Source of the DNA: Maricaulis sp047308265
GTDB lineage: Bacteria > Pseudomonadota > Alphaproteobacteria > Caulobacterales > Maricaulaceae
Reading direction: 5' to 3'
NCBI RefSeq assembly: GCF_047308265.1
Contig: NZ_JBKQWY010000001.1
Location: 558,001-622,000 of the forward strand
DNA length: 64,000 nt
Shown here in pieces: positions 41,892 through 50,650 of this stretch. Under the pieces are notes generated by a model. That model was not told the origin of the DNA. It searched no databases and was given only the letters and a program-made list of their open reading frames with translations. Position numbers and translations under genes: made by a program. How positions within the stretch are numbered: position 1 is the stretch's first letter; every line of letters begins with the position of its first letter.

Positions 41892-43103
41892 TTATTCGGC
41901 GGCCGTGGCGTCCGCATCGCTTTGTGACGCGGCATCTTCACGTCCTTTGCCCCAATAGGAGACGCAGGGGATTTTCGAGGTGTCGCAGCGATCCGAATAG
42001 GCGCGCGCAATCTCTGTTACCTCTTCCATCAGGCCTTCAGCGAGGGTGATCGGCTCCAGGCCCATTTCCAGGAAAGTGTCGTTTTCGACGTGCAGCTCGT
42101 TCTCGTCCGCCTCATTGCGCGGATTGGACACGTTCTGGACTTCCACATTGGTCATGTCGGCAATCATCCGGGCCAGATCGCGGACCCGGTGCGTCTCGGT
42201 CATCTGGTTGATGATGCGCACTTTCTCACCATCGGCCGGCGGTTTCTCAACGGCCAGCTGGATACAGCGCACCGTGTCCTGGATGTGGATGAAGGCGCGC
42301 GTCTGTCCTCCCGTGCCATGTACGGTCAGCGGGTAGCCAACAGCGGCTTGCATCAGGAACCGGTTCAGCACGGTGCCGTAATCGCCGTCATAGTCGAAAC
42401 GATTGATCAGGCGTTCATCGCGCTTGGTTTCCGAGGTTTGGGTGCCCCAGACAATGCCCTGGTGGAGATCGGTGATCTTCACCTTGTCGTTCTTGTTGTA
42501 GAAGTGGAAGAAGAGCTGATCCTGGGTTTTCGTCATGTGATAGATCGAACCCGGATTGGCCGGATACAGGATTTCCTGGTCCTTGAGGCCTTCCGACGTC
42601 TCCACCTTGATCTTCAGATAGCCTTCCGGGATCTTCATACCGGCCGTGCCATACCCGTAGACACCCATGGTGCCCAGGTGGACGAGGTGGATATCCTTGC
42701 CGGTTTCGACAATGGCCGCCAGCACATCATTGGTGGCGTTCAGATTATTGTCGACCGTGTAACGTTTGTGGCGCGCGGACTTCATGGAGTACGGCGCGGC
42801 GCGCTGTTCGGCGAAATGGATGATTGTATCCGGATTTTCCGCATCGATCAGGTCCACCAATTCCTGGTAGTCCTTGCCGATATTCATATCGATGAAACGG
42901 ATGTCCCGGCCGGAAACCTCTTTCCAGGCCGCAATGCGCTCGCCCATCGGTCGGATAGGCGTGAGGCTCTCGACCTCGAGTTCGATATCGATTTTCCGGC
43001 GCGACAGGTTGTCAACAATGACCACGTCGTGACCAATATTGGACAGATGCAGAGCGCTAGGCCAGCCGCAGAAACCGTCGCCGCCGAGAATAATGACTTT
43101 CAT
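41892..43103 (-). CDS. sqdB: UDP-sulfoquinovose synthase
   Basis: A 403-residue extended SDR enzyme that makes UDP-sulfoquinovose from UDP-glucose and sulfite, the head-group donor for the sulfolipid SQDG. The sequence follows plant SQD1/bacterial SqdB: GGDGFCGWPSALHLS (NAD motif), SLTPI, HFAEQRAAPYSM, LGTMGVYGYG, YHMTKTQ (catalytic Tyr and Lys), and DLHQGIVWGTQT. ATG 43103 gives MKVIILGGDGF, as in homologues; upstream in-frame codons are not used. No sqdC/sqdD/sqdX is nearby. The C-terminal tail is acidic. Confidence 0.92.
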   Translation of the reverse strand: MKVIILGGDGFCGWPSALHLSNIGHDVVIVDNLSRRKIDIELEVESLTPIRPMGERIAAWKEVSGRDIRFIDMNIGKDYQELVDLIDAENPDTIIHFAEQRAAPYSMKSARHKRYTVDNNLNATNDVLAAIVETGKDIHLVHLGTMGVYGYGTAGMKIPEGYLKIKVETSEGLKDQEILYPANPGSIYHMTKTQDQLFFHFYNKNDKVKITDLHQGIVWGTQTSETKRDERLINRFDYDGDYGTVLNRFLMQAAVGYPLTVHGTGGQTRAFIHIQDTVRCIQLAVEKPPADGEKVRIINQMTETHRVRDLARMIADMTNVEVQNVSNPRNEADENELHVENDTFLEMGLEPITLAEGLMEEVTEIARAYSDRCDTSKIPCVSYWGKGREDAASQSDADATAAE

Positions 43104-43542
43104 GATACAACGCTGCCCATAACGTAAGTGTGATTGCCGATTTGGTTTCATTGCAGGCGGTGCCGGGCATTTCAAGTCCCGCCTCTGCGCAAGCGCAGGT
43201 GTGTCAATGTATAATGCGCGCTAAGCGATATAGAATTTGCAGTTCGGGTGTGGACCCGGACGGGGTGTGATATTTCGACACAGACTGAAAATCTGTGATC
43301 GTCTAGATACCGGTAACAGGTCTATTCCTTCGGGGGCTTGGCCTTGTGGGCTCGTGTTGCGGTGCAGCAGGGTGCGCGTGCGTGTGCTGGGTGCTGGGCG
43401 ATAAAAGTCGGAGCGATAACCCTTTTTTCCGCTCGGCGTGTGTGGACGCGGGGGCCAAAGGCCGCTAAATCCGCGCCGTTTCATACGGTCAAGGACATGA
43501 CGGATCATGTGGTCCTCCTGTCCACAGGAATGGAGAGGCTCA
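43104..43542. other. 439-bp divergent intergenic/leader region
   Basis: This is the promoter and leader region between sqdB and the gap operon. It holds three hairpins: CTGCG-CAAG-CGCAG (43185-43198), CGGGT/ACCCG (43245-43258) and CACAGA-CTGAAAA-TCTGTG (43279-43297). It also has TATAAT on the plus strand at 43210. The last hairpin looks like a tRNA-Phe anticodon arm but no T arm follows. No gene was found; a long 5' leader for gap is the simplest reading. Confidence 0.5.
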
Positions 43543-44553
43543 ATGGCCCTGCGTATCGCAATCACCGGTTTTGGACGTATTGGCCGCCTGGCCCTGCGCG
43601 CGGTTCTCGAAAACCAGCGCTGGGGCGAAGTGGAAGTGGTTGCCATTAATGACAGCGGCACGCCCGAATCCAATGCACACCTTTTGACCTATGACAGTGT
43701 TCACGGCCGTTATCCGGGCGAGATCAAGGTCGGTGATGGCTGGATTGATGCCGGGTTTGGCAAGATCCAGAAAGTGTGCAACCGCAATCCCGCCGAACTG
43801 CCCTGGAAAGAGATGGGCATTGATGTCGTGCTGGAATGCACAGGCGCCTTCAATTCAAAAGAAGCCTCGATGGCGCACATCGAAGCTGGAGCAAAGCGTG
43901 TTCTGTGCTCCGCGCCGGCCAAGAATGCAGACAAGACCATCGTCTATGGTGTGAACCATGATCAGCTGAGTGCTGAGGACATTATTGTCTCTAATGCGTC
44001 GTGCACCACGAATGGTCTCGCGCCGGTGGCCAAAGTGCTCAATGATGCCGTGGGTATTGAACGCGGTCATATGACCACGATCCACGCCTATACCGGTGAC
44101 CAGCCCACGCTTGACCGCAATCACAAGGACCTGCACCGCGCCCGTTCCGCCGGCATGTCGATGGTGCCGACTTCGACCGGCGCCGCGAAGGCAGTGGGCC
44201 TGGTTCTGCCAGAACTGGCGGGCAAGCTCGACGGGGCGGCCGTGCGTGTCCCGACGCCGAATGTTTCCCTGATCGATCTCGTCTTCACGCCGGGCAGGGC
44301 GACAACGGCCGAGGAATTGTCGGAAGCGATCAAGGCCGCTGCCGATGGGCCGATGAAAGGCGTGCTGGGCTATGACAGCATTCCGCTGGTGTCCATCGAC
44401 TATAATCACGACAGCCGTTCATCCATCTGCGCCATCGACAAGATCAAGGTCGTGGATGAGCGCCTGGTGCGCGTGATGACCTGGTACGACAATGAGTGGG
44501 GCTTTGCCTGCCGCATGATCGATACCACGGTCGAAATGGGCAAATATCTCTAA
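43543..44553 (+). CDS. gap: Glyceraldehyde-3-phosphate dehydrogenase, type I
   Basis: A 336-residue phosphorylating GAPDH of glycolysis and gluconeogenesis. The NAD-binding GFGRIGRLALRAVLE is at residues 9-23, INDSG keeps Asp37, and the catalytic Cys154 lies in SNASCTTNGLAP. His and substrate residues follow in THAYTGDQPTLD-like IHAYTGDQPTLDRNHKD. ATG 43543 follows GGAGAGG; upstream in-frame codons are not used. It begins an operon gap-pgk-fba with a 30-bp spacer to pgk. Confidence 0.97.
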   Translation: MALRIAITGFGRIGRLALRAVLENQRWGEVEVVAINDSGTPESNAHLLTYDSVHGRYPGEIKVGDGWIDAGFGKIQKVCNRNPAELPWKEMGIDVVLECTGAFNSKEASMAHIEAGAKRVLCSAPAKNADKTIVYGVNHDQLSAEDIIVSNASCTTNGLAPVAKVLNDAVGIERGHMTTIHAYTGDQPTLDRNHKDLHRARSAGMSMVPTSTGAAKAVGLVLPELAGKLDGAAVRVPTPNVSLIDLVFTPGRATTAEELSEAIKAAADGPMKGVLGYDSIPLVSIDYNHDSRSSICAIDKIKVVDERLVRVMTWYDNEWGFACRMIDTTVEMGKYL

Positions 44554-44583
44554 CACCGTATCGCCAGCCACAGGGGGCAGGAG

Positions 44584-45810
44584 ATGACTGATTTTCGCCG
44601 TATCCAGGACGCGGAGGTCGCGGGCAAGCGCGTTCTCGTGCGTGTCGACTTCAATGTGCCCATGAAAGACGGCGAGGTGACAGACACCACGCGTCTTGAA
44701 GCGGCCCTGCCGACAATTGACCACCTGGTCGAGCGCGGTGCGAAAGTCATTCTCCTGGCCCATTTCGGTCGACCAAAGGGGCAGCGTGTCCCGGAGATGT
44801 CGCTGGAACCGGTCTGTCAGCCGCTTGCGGATTTGATGGGCGTCGAGCTCGGTTTTGTCGATGATATTGCCGGGGATGATGCCGCATCGGCGGTCGCGGG
44901 CATGCAAGACAGCGATGTCCTGCTGCTGCAGAACACCCGCTATGAGGCGGGGGAAGAACAGAATGACCCAGCCTTTGCCCGGGCTCTGGCGGATCTGGGC
45001 GATCTTTACGTCAATGACGCCTTTTCGGCTGCTCACCGGGCCCATGCCTCGACCGAAGGTGTTGCTCAGCTCCTGCCTGCCTATGCCGGTCTGGCGATGC
45101 AGCGCGAGATCGACCACCTGGTCGCGGCGCTGGAGGATCCCGAACGCCCGGTGATCGCGCTGGTCGGAGGTGCAAAGGTCTCGACCAAGATCGATCTTCT
45201 GGAAAACCTGGTGAAGAAGGTCGATATTCTCTTCGTCGGAGGCGGCATGGCCAATACCCTCCTCTTCGCACAGGGTGTCGATGTGGGCACCAGCCTGTGT
45301 GAGAAAGACCTGGTCGACACGGCGAAATTGATTCTGGTGGCAGCGGAAAAATCAGGGTGCAAGCTGGTGCTTCCGTCAGATGTTACGCTTGCGAAGGAAT
45401 TTAAGCCGAATCCTGAAACTCGCGTCGCTCTGTCACATGATGTGGCAGATGACGAGATGATTCTCGATTGTGGGCCGCAAACTGTCGTTGACCTGACGCA
45501 GGCCATGGACGGCGCCAAAACCTTGATCTGGAATGGCCCGTTGGGCGCTTTCGAGATCGAACCCTTTGATAAATCAACGGTTAGTGCGGCACGGGCGGCC
45601 GCTGATCGCGTTGCTGACGGCAGCCTGATTGCCGTCGCTGGCGGAGGGGACACCGTGGCTGCCCTGAATCAGGCAGGATGTGCCCAGGAATTCAGCTTTA
45701 TCTCCACCGCGGGCGGGGCTTTCCTCGAATGGATGGAAGGCAAGTCACTTCCGGGCGTGGAGGCCTTGCGCGAGACGGCGCAGACTGATAGCGAAACGCC
45801 GGTTGCGTGA
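44584..45810 (+). CDS. pgk: Phosphoglycerate kinase
   Basis: A 408-residue enzyme that transfers phosphate from 1,3-bisphosphoglycerate to ADP. The substrate-binding motif RVDFNVPMKDGEVTD lies near residue 25, then LAHFGRPKG, LLQNTRYEAGEEQND, and the nucleotide-side segments GPLGAFEIEPFD and GGGDTVAAL. ATG 44584 follows GGGGGCAGGAG. It lies between gap and fba and is transcribed with them. Confidence 0.97.
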   Translation: MTDFRRIQDAEVAGKRVLVRVDFNVPMKDGEVTDTTRLEAALPTIDHLVERGAKVILLAHFGRPKGQRVPEMSLEPVCQPLADLMGVELGFVDDIAGDDAASAVAGMQDSDVLLLQNTRYEAGEEQNDPAFARALADLGDLYVNDAFSAAHRAHASTEGVAQLLPAYAGLAMQREIDHLVAALEDPERPVIALVGGAKVSTKIDLLENLVKKVDILFVGGGMANTLLFAQGVDVGTSLCEKDLVDTAKLILVAAEKSGCKLVLPSDVTLAKEFKPNPETRVALSHDVADDEMILDCGPQTVVDLTQAMDGAKTLIWNGPLGAFEIEPFDKSTVSAARAAADRVADGSLIAVAGGGDTVAALNQAGCAQEFSFISTAGGAFLEWMEGKSLPGVEALRETAQTDSETPVA

Positions 45811-45860
45811 CGCATGGGCGTCACCGTTCGCAACGCCCGCTCGCGGGCATCCAGCTGGGG

Positions 45861-46907
45861 ATGAAAGCAATGGATCTCGATCTTCTTTGTGAAACCGCCG
45901 AAGCCATGGTCGCACCGGGCAAGGGCATTCTGGCGGCCGATGAGTCAACGGGTACGATTACCAAGCGTTTCGACTCCATCTCTCTGGAATCCACGCCGGA
46001 CAGCCGTCGCGACTGGCGTGAGATGCTGCTGCGCACCGCGCCGGCCATGACCGACCACATCTCCGGCGTCATCATGTATGACGAGACGCTGCGTCAGAAC
46101 GCGGCCGACGGTACACCGCTGGTCAAGCTGATCACCGATGCCGGCGCTGTTCCGGGCATCAAGGTCGACACCGGTGCCAAGCCGCTGGCCGGTTCCGAGG
46201 GTGAGACGATCACTGAAGGTCTCGACGGTCTGCGTGACCGCCTGTCCGAGTATTTCGAGATCGGCGCCCGTTTCGCGAAATGGCGTGCCGTGATCAATAT
46301 CGGCAAGGACGGCGATGACAGCATGCCGAGCCAGTATTGCATTGCTACCAATGTGCACGCGCTGGCCCGTTATGCCGCGCTGTGCCAGGAAGCCTCCATT
46401 GTTCCCATCGTCGAGCCGGAAGTCATCATGGATGGCGATCACTCGATCGAGCGCTGCTATGAAGTGACCGAGTTCACGCTGAAATCGCTCTATCGCGAAT
46501 TGTTCGACCAGGGTGTTGTCCTGGAGGGCACGATCCTCAAGCCGAACATGATCATCTCCGGTACCAAGGCTGAAAGCCGCGCGGGCGTGGAAGAAGTTGC
46601 GGACATGACTGTTGAGTGCCTGGCCAATTGCGTGCCGGTTGCTGTTCCGGGCATCGCCTTCCTGTCCGGTGGACAGTCTGACGAAGAAGCCACGGCTCAC
46701 TTGCAGGCCATGAATTCCGGTTATGACACCCCGTGGCCGCTGACCTTCTCCTATGGTCGCGCCCTGCAGGCTGCACCGCTCAAAACCTGGGCTGGCAAGA
46801 AAGACAATTATGAAGCAGCCCAGGCTGCGTTCAATCATCGTGCTCGCATGAACGGCCTGGCCGCTCTGGGTGAATATGAAGAGAATATGGAAAAAGAAAT
46901 GGCCTAA
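45861..46907 (+). CDS. fba: Fructose-bisphosphate aldolase, class I
   Basis: A 348-residue Schiff-base aldolase. GKGILAADESTGTITKRF is at 20-37, Lys140 in ARFAKWRAVI, Glu185 in IVEPEV, and the Schiff-base Lys227 in LEGTILKPNMI, all matching animal/plant-type class I enzymes. Most bacteria use the zinc class II enzyme. ATG 45861 is chosen over an upstream in-frame ATG at 45807 that overlaps pgk; ATG 45870 is also possible. A strong terminator follows. Confidence 0.95.
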   Translation: MKAMDLDLLCETAEAMVAPGKGILAADESTGTITKRFDSISLESTPDSRRDWREMLLRTAPAMTDHISGVIMYDETLRQNAADGTPLVKLITDAGAVPGIKVDTGAKPLAGSEGETITEGLDGLRDRLSEYFEIGARFAKWRAVINIGKDGDDSMPSQYCIATNVHALARYAALCQEASIVPIVEPEVIMDGDHSIERCYEVTEFTLKSLYRELFDQGVVLEGTILKPNMIISGTKAESRAGVEEVADMTVECLANCVPVAVPGIAFLSGGQSDEEATAHLQAMNSGYDTPWPLTFSYGRALQAAPLKTWAGKKDNYEAAQAAFNHRARMNGLAALGEYEENMEKEMA

Positions 46908-46932
46908 GCGCCTTTCCTTTTCTGACTGGATC

Positions 46933-46960
46933 AGGCCCGTCGCGTGCGACGGGCCTTTTT
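46933..46960 (+). terminator. Terminator of the gap-pgk-fba operon
   Basis: AGGCCCGTCGC-GT-GCGACGGGCCT followed by TTTTT; a perfect 11-bp stem. Confidence 0.95.
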
Positions 46961-47099
46961 CATGCGCGCTTGCTGTTCACGTGCGCGCTGACCGACTTTG
47001 GTCTTGACACAACCCGCTCTGCCGGACCAGGTCCCGGCCTTGCAAGACAGCGTGAAAAGCGTCTGGCGCTCTGCCCCCCAATCATGGCACAGAGCCCTC

Positions 47100-47723
47100 A
47101 TGACCGCTGAACTCTATCTGATCACCCCGCCGCACATCGAGGCGGAGTTTGTCGACACACTGGCTGCAGCTCTCGATGCCGGGCCGGTCTCCGCCCTGCA
47201 GATCCGATTGAAGGATCACACGGTGGACGAAATCCGGACGCTGGCACCGGCCCTGATCGCGTGTGCCCAGGCGCGCGGCGTGGCGGTGATCCTCAATGAC
47301 AGTGCGGAACTGGCTGATGAGCTAGGCTGCGATGGCGTTCACATTGGTCAGGATGATGGTTCGGTGAAAGCCGCTCGTGCGATCATGGGCGCGGGCCGAA
47401 CTGTGGGTGTGACCTGCCATTACAGCCGCCATCTCGCCATGGTCGCCGGGGAGGCAGGCGCAGATTATGTCGCGTTTGGCGCGTTCTACCCGACGCAGAC
47501 CAAAGAGGCCCCAAGCCGGGCCGAGCCTGACATCCTGCGCTGGTGGGTGGAGTTATTCGAACTGCCCTGTGTCGCGATTGGCGGAATCACGGCGGAGAAT
47601 GCCCGCCCCCTCATTGACGCCGGGGCTGATTTCCTCGCCGTAAGTGGCGGTGTCTGGAACCATCCCGATGGAGCCGCCGCAGGCGTGAAGGCCTTTGCGG
47701 GTCTACTTGATGAGCAGGGCTGA
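47100..47723 (+). CDS. thiE: Thiamine phosphate synthase-like protein
   Basis: A 207-residue TIM-barrel enzyme that couples HMP-PP with thiazole phosphate to thiamine phosphate. The motifs LQIRLKDHTVDEI (HMP-PP side), ILNDSAELADELGCDGVHIG, VGVTCHYSRH and YVAFGAFYPTQTK then IGGITAENARPLIDAGADF are as in ThiE. The SSR/GCS phosphate loop is changed to CHYS (TCHYS). ATG 47100 is preferred; the in-frame extension to 46998 has no homologous look. No other thiamine genes and no TPP riboswitch are visible. A TTGACA at 47004 may be part of its promoter. Confidence 0.85.
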   Translation: MTAELYLITPPHIEAEFVDTLAAALDAGPVSALQIRLKDHTVDEIRTLAPALIACAQARGVAVILNDSAELADELGCDGVHIGQDDGSVKAARAIMGAGRTVGVTCHYSRHLAMVAGEAGADYVAFGAFYPTQTKEAPSRAEPDILRWWVELFELPCVAIGGITAENARPLIDAGADFLAVSGGVWNHPDGAAAGVKAFAGLLDEQG

Positions 47724-47836
47724 TAAGTGAGCTGAACGCTGGAATGGCCTGTGCAAGCCAGGCCACCGGGTTACATTTCGCTCAGACAAGGCGTTGAAAG
47801 CTTGACCATCCGGCGATTTGATCGCTCTTTGAGCGC

Positions 47837-49027
47837 ATGATTATGTTTCGATCTGTTCTTGTCCTCACCTGTTTGACCGCCTTTGCAATAACGCCTGCCC
47901 ATGCCCGGCAGGATGATGATGCGCTGCCCGCGGAAGAACCCCTGGTGTTTCCCGGTGAGCTGATCCTGCTTCCGGCTGACGTGCAGGATGCCGCCCAGAC
48001 CGAGGCCCAGCAGGAAGGCGCCGCCGAGGGAGATGATGGCGACGTCCTGCCGAGCGATGCCAACCCGGTTGAGGATGCCTATACACGGGCCCAGCTGGCT
48101 CATGCGGCCGGCGACTGGGAAACCGCGCGCATTTATGCCGAAACAGCCGGGAGTGCCGGTCACGATGATGCAGCTGTAATGGCGGGTCTTTTGGCACTGG
48201 ATGGCTGGACAGAAGCTGCCGAACCGGAAGCACAGGCGGTTCGCTGGTTCCAGCGGGCCGCGGAGGATCAACACCCGGTCGCCCTGTATCATCTAGGACT
48301 GATTGCACGTGACAGCGATACCGATCACGGCCTGGGGTCGGCCCGGTCCTGGTTTCGTCAGTCTGCAGAGGCCGGACATGTCGCTGGTATGATTGCCTAT
48401 GCCGATGTGCTGGAAAAGTCGGGTGTCCCCCAGGATATCGCCCAGTCGCGGATCTGGACGGAGCGCGCGGCCCAGCTGGGATCGCAGGAAGCGATGTATC
48501 AGCTCGCCCGCCTGCATGATCTGGGGCGCGGCGGTGAGCAGGACCTGGTGTCGGCCCGCCACTGGTATGAACAGGCTGGAGGGCTTGGCCACCCGGAATC
48601 GGCTTTCGAGGCCGGTATGATGTGGGCGTTGGGGCAGGGCGGAGAGAGTGATGATGTCAATGCCCGCCGCTGGCTGCGCCTGTCCGCGGAAACGGGCTAT
48701 GCCCCGGCACAGGGTCAGCTTGGCCTGATGCTGTATCAGGGACGAGGTGGTCCGGAGAATATAGACGAGGCGGTCCACTGGGTGCGTCTGGGGTCGCTGG
48801 CCGGTGATCCGGAAGCCCAGTTCATCTATGCCTACGCCCTGGCGCGCGGGGATACGGGTGAGCGCGATATTGAGGCCGCCTATGGCTGGGTCCTGCGCGC
48901 AGCGACAGATGCCGAAGGACTGCCGTTGGAAAATCCCGTGCGCGACCGGTTCCAGGCGGCGCTAGAAGGCGATCTGCCCCTGGCGACGCAAATCCAGATT
49001 CAGGAGGCCGTGGCTGCCGAGCGCTGA
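47837..49027 (+). CDS. Secreted Sel1-repeat protein
   Basis: A 396-residue protein with a signal peptide (MIMFRSVLVLTCLTAFAITP, cleavage near HARQ) and an acidic linker (30-75). About seven Sel1-like/TPR-type repeats of ~36 residues follow, e.g. ARIYAETAGSAGHDDAAVMA, ALYHLGLIARDSD, AMYQLARLHDLGRGGEQD, AQGQLGLMLYQGRGGPE. Such proteins act as periplasmic scaffolds in signalling and envelope processes. No catalytic domain is seen. It is preceded by a small hairpin (47745-47765) after thiE. Confidence 0.88.
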   Translation: MIMFRSVLVLTCLTAFAITPAHARQDDDALPAEEPLVFPGELILLPADVQDAAQTEAQQEGAAEGDDGDVLPSDANPVEDAYTRAQLAHAAGDWETARIYAETAGSAGHDDAAVMAGLLALDGWTEAAEPEAQAVRWFQRAAEDQHPVALYHLGLIARDSDTDHGLGSARSWFRQSAEAGHVAGMIAYADVLEKSGVPQDIAQSRIWTERAAQLGSQEAMYQLARLHDLGRGGEQDLVSARHWYEQAGGLGHPESAFEAGMMWALGQGGESDDVNARRWLRLSAETGYAPAQGQLGLMLYQGRGGPENIDEAVHWVRLGSLAGDPEAQFIYAYALARGDTGERDIEAAYGWVLRAATDAEGLPLENPVRDRFQAALEGDLPLATQIQIQEAVAAER

Positions 49028-49146
49028 GGCGCCAACAGCCTGCTACACTTGCCGTTCCGGTGTCGCGCTGATAGGGAAGCGCGGCTCTGTGGCCTGTTGC
49101 GCGCCGCAAACAGATCGTCTGCATATTCGGCTTCTAAGGTGACGCC

Positions 49147-49713
49147 ATGAAAATCAACGGCAATGAAATCAAGCCCGGCAATGTTCTCATGCACCAGGAC
49201 ACGCTCTGGGTTGCTGTGAAAACCGAGCACGTGAAACCGGGCAAGGGCGGCGCATTTGCGCAGGTCGAGCTGAAGAACCTGCTCGATGGTCGCAAGCTGA
49301 ACGAACGTTTCCGCGCCGCCGACAAGGTCGAGCGCGTGCGTCTGGAGCAGAAGGATCACACCTTCCTGTTCGATAGCGGCGATACGCTCACCTTCATGGA
49401 CGCTGAAAGCTATGAGCAGATCGAACTGGCCAAGGATTTTGTCGGCGAAGACCGCGCGGCCTATCTGCAGGACGGGATGAGTGTCTCGGTCGAGTTCCAT
49501 GAGGAGCGTCCGATCAGCATTGCGCTGCCGCAGCACGTCACGCTGGAAATCACCGAAACCGAGCCGGTGCTCAAGGGTCAGACACAGGCCAATTCCTTCA
49601 AGCCGGCCACGCTGGAAAACGGCGTTCGGACATCCGTGCCGCCCTTCGTGGGCATGGGCGAGCGGATCGTCGTGGCGACGGAAGACGGCTCCTACGTGAA
49701 ACGGGCGGATTGA
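49147..49713 (+). CDS. efp: Translation elongation factor P
   Basis: A 188-residue three-domain factor that rescues ribosomes stalled at polyproline. The tip loop VKPGKGGAFAQV has Lys33, the residue modified by EpmA-type or other enzymes. SVEFHEERPISIALP and FVGMGERIVVATEDGSYV are the conserved C-terminal signatures. Four bases separate its stop from the inositol-phosphatase-family gene, a common alphaproteobacterial pair. Confidence 0.97.
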   Translation: MKINGNEIKPGNVLMHQDTLWVAVKTEHVKPGKGGAFAQVELKNLLDGRKLNERFRAADKVERVRLEQKDHTFLFDSGDTLTFMDAESYEQIELAKDFVGEDRAAYLQDGMSVSVEFHEERPISIALPQHVTLEITETEPVLKGQTQANSFKPATLENGVRTSVPPFVGMGERIVVATEDGSYVKRAD

Positions 49714-49717
49714 TCGA

Positions 49718-50509
49718 ATGGGTACGCTCTCTCCGCTTTTGACCGTCATGACCGAAACCGCCGCACGCGCGGGGCGGTCTCTCAATCGTGATTTTCGCGA
49801 TATCGAACACCTGCAGGTCTCCAAGAAGGGGCCGGCGGATTTCGTCTCGGTGGCGGATCACAAGGCGGAAGAGGTCATTTTCGAGCAATTGTCTAAGGCG
49901 CGTCCGGGTTATGGCTTCGTTATGGAGGAGCGCGGCATTGTGGAGGGCAGCGATAAGAGCCATCGCTGGATTGTCGATCCGCTCGACGGGACGCTGAACT
50001 TCCTGCACGGCATGCCGCATTTTGCCGTCTCGATCGCGCTTGAGCGCGACGAGGAACTGGTCGCCGGGGTCGTCTATAATCCGGCAACCGACGAGATGTT
50101 CCACGCAGAAAAAGGCCGGGGTGCCTGGTTGGCCGACCGTCGCCTGCGTGTGGCTGGTCGCAAACATTTCGATGAGGCCGTCTTCGCAACCGGCATGCCC
50201 TTCTTCGGCAAGAAGGGGCACGCCACCTTCCTCAAGGAGCTGCATCAGGTGATGCCGCACTGCGCGGGTATCCGCCGCATGGGTTCGGCGGCGCTTGATC
50301 TCGCCTGGGTCGCGGCCGGGCGTTATGACGGGTTCTGGGAGCGCAGCCTCCAGTCCTGGGACATCGCGGCCGGTATCGTTCTTGTGCGTGAAGCGGGCGG
50401 GTTTGTCTCCGAGCTGGACGGCAAGGACAATATGCTCGCCACCGGTTCCGTTGTGGCCGGCAATGAGACCATGCGGGAGCAATTGCAGGCCCGTATCCAG
50501 GGCGCCTGA
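49718..50509 (+). CDS. suhB: Inositol monophosphatase family protein (SuhB-like)
   Basis: A 263-residue Mg-dependent phosphatase. The metal site WIVDPLDGTLNFLHGMPHFA (87-106) with EERGI upstream and SWDIAAGIVLVREAGGFVS near residue 207 is the IMPase signature. It cleaves inositol-1-phosphate or related sugar phosphates; in E. coli SuhB also binds RNA polymerase. It follows efp in a probable operon. Confidence 0.93.
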   Translation: MGTLSPLLTVMTETAARAGRSLNRDFRDIEHLQVSKKGPADFVSVADHKAEEVIFEQLSKARPGYGFVMEERGIVEGSDKSHRWIVDPLDGTLNFLHGMPHFAVSIALERDEELVAGVVYNPATDEMFHAEKGRGAWLADRRLRVAGRKHFDEAVFATGMPFFGKKGHATFLKELHQVMPHCAGIRRMGSAALDLAWVAAGRYDGFWERSLQSWDIAAGIVLVREAGGFVSELDGKDNMLATGSVVAGNETMREQLQARIQGA

Positions 50510-50650
50510 CGGCGGCACAGTCAGCGGAGCGACTGGGTCACCCCGACGACAAATGGGTGAAATCCGCAATCAACCTTTGACCTCGCCCCCAAATTGTCTC
50601 AATCCCTTGATCCAAGAGTGAGGGATCGGGACGAAAGGGAGTGCGTGTCC

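Noticed and set aside
43279..43297. tRNA-Phe-like anticodon arm CACAGA-CTGAAAA-TCTGTG
   Set aside because: No matching D arm, T arm (GGTTCGAATC) or acceptor stem could be placed around it, so it is only a hairpin in the gap leader.
46961..47099. TPP riboswitch before thiE
   Set aside because: The conserved CUGAGA and ACCUGA segments are absent.
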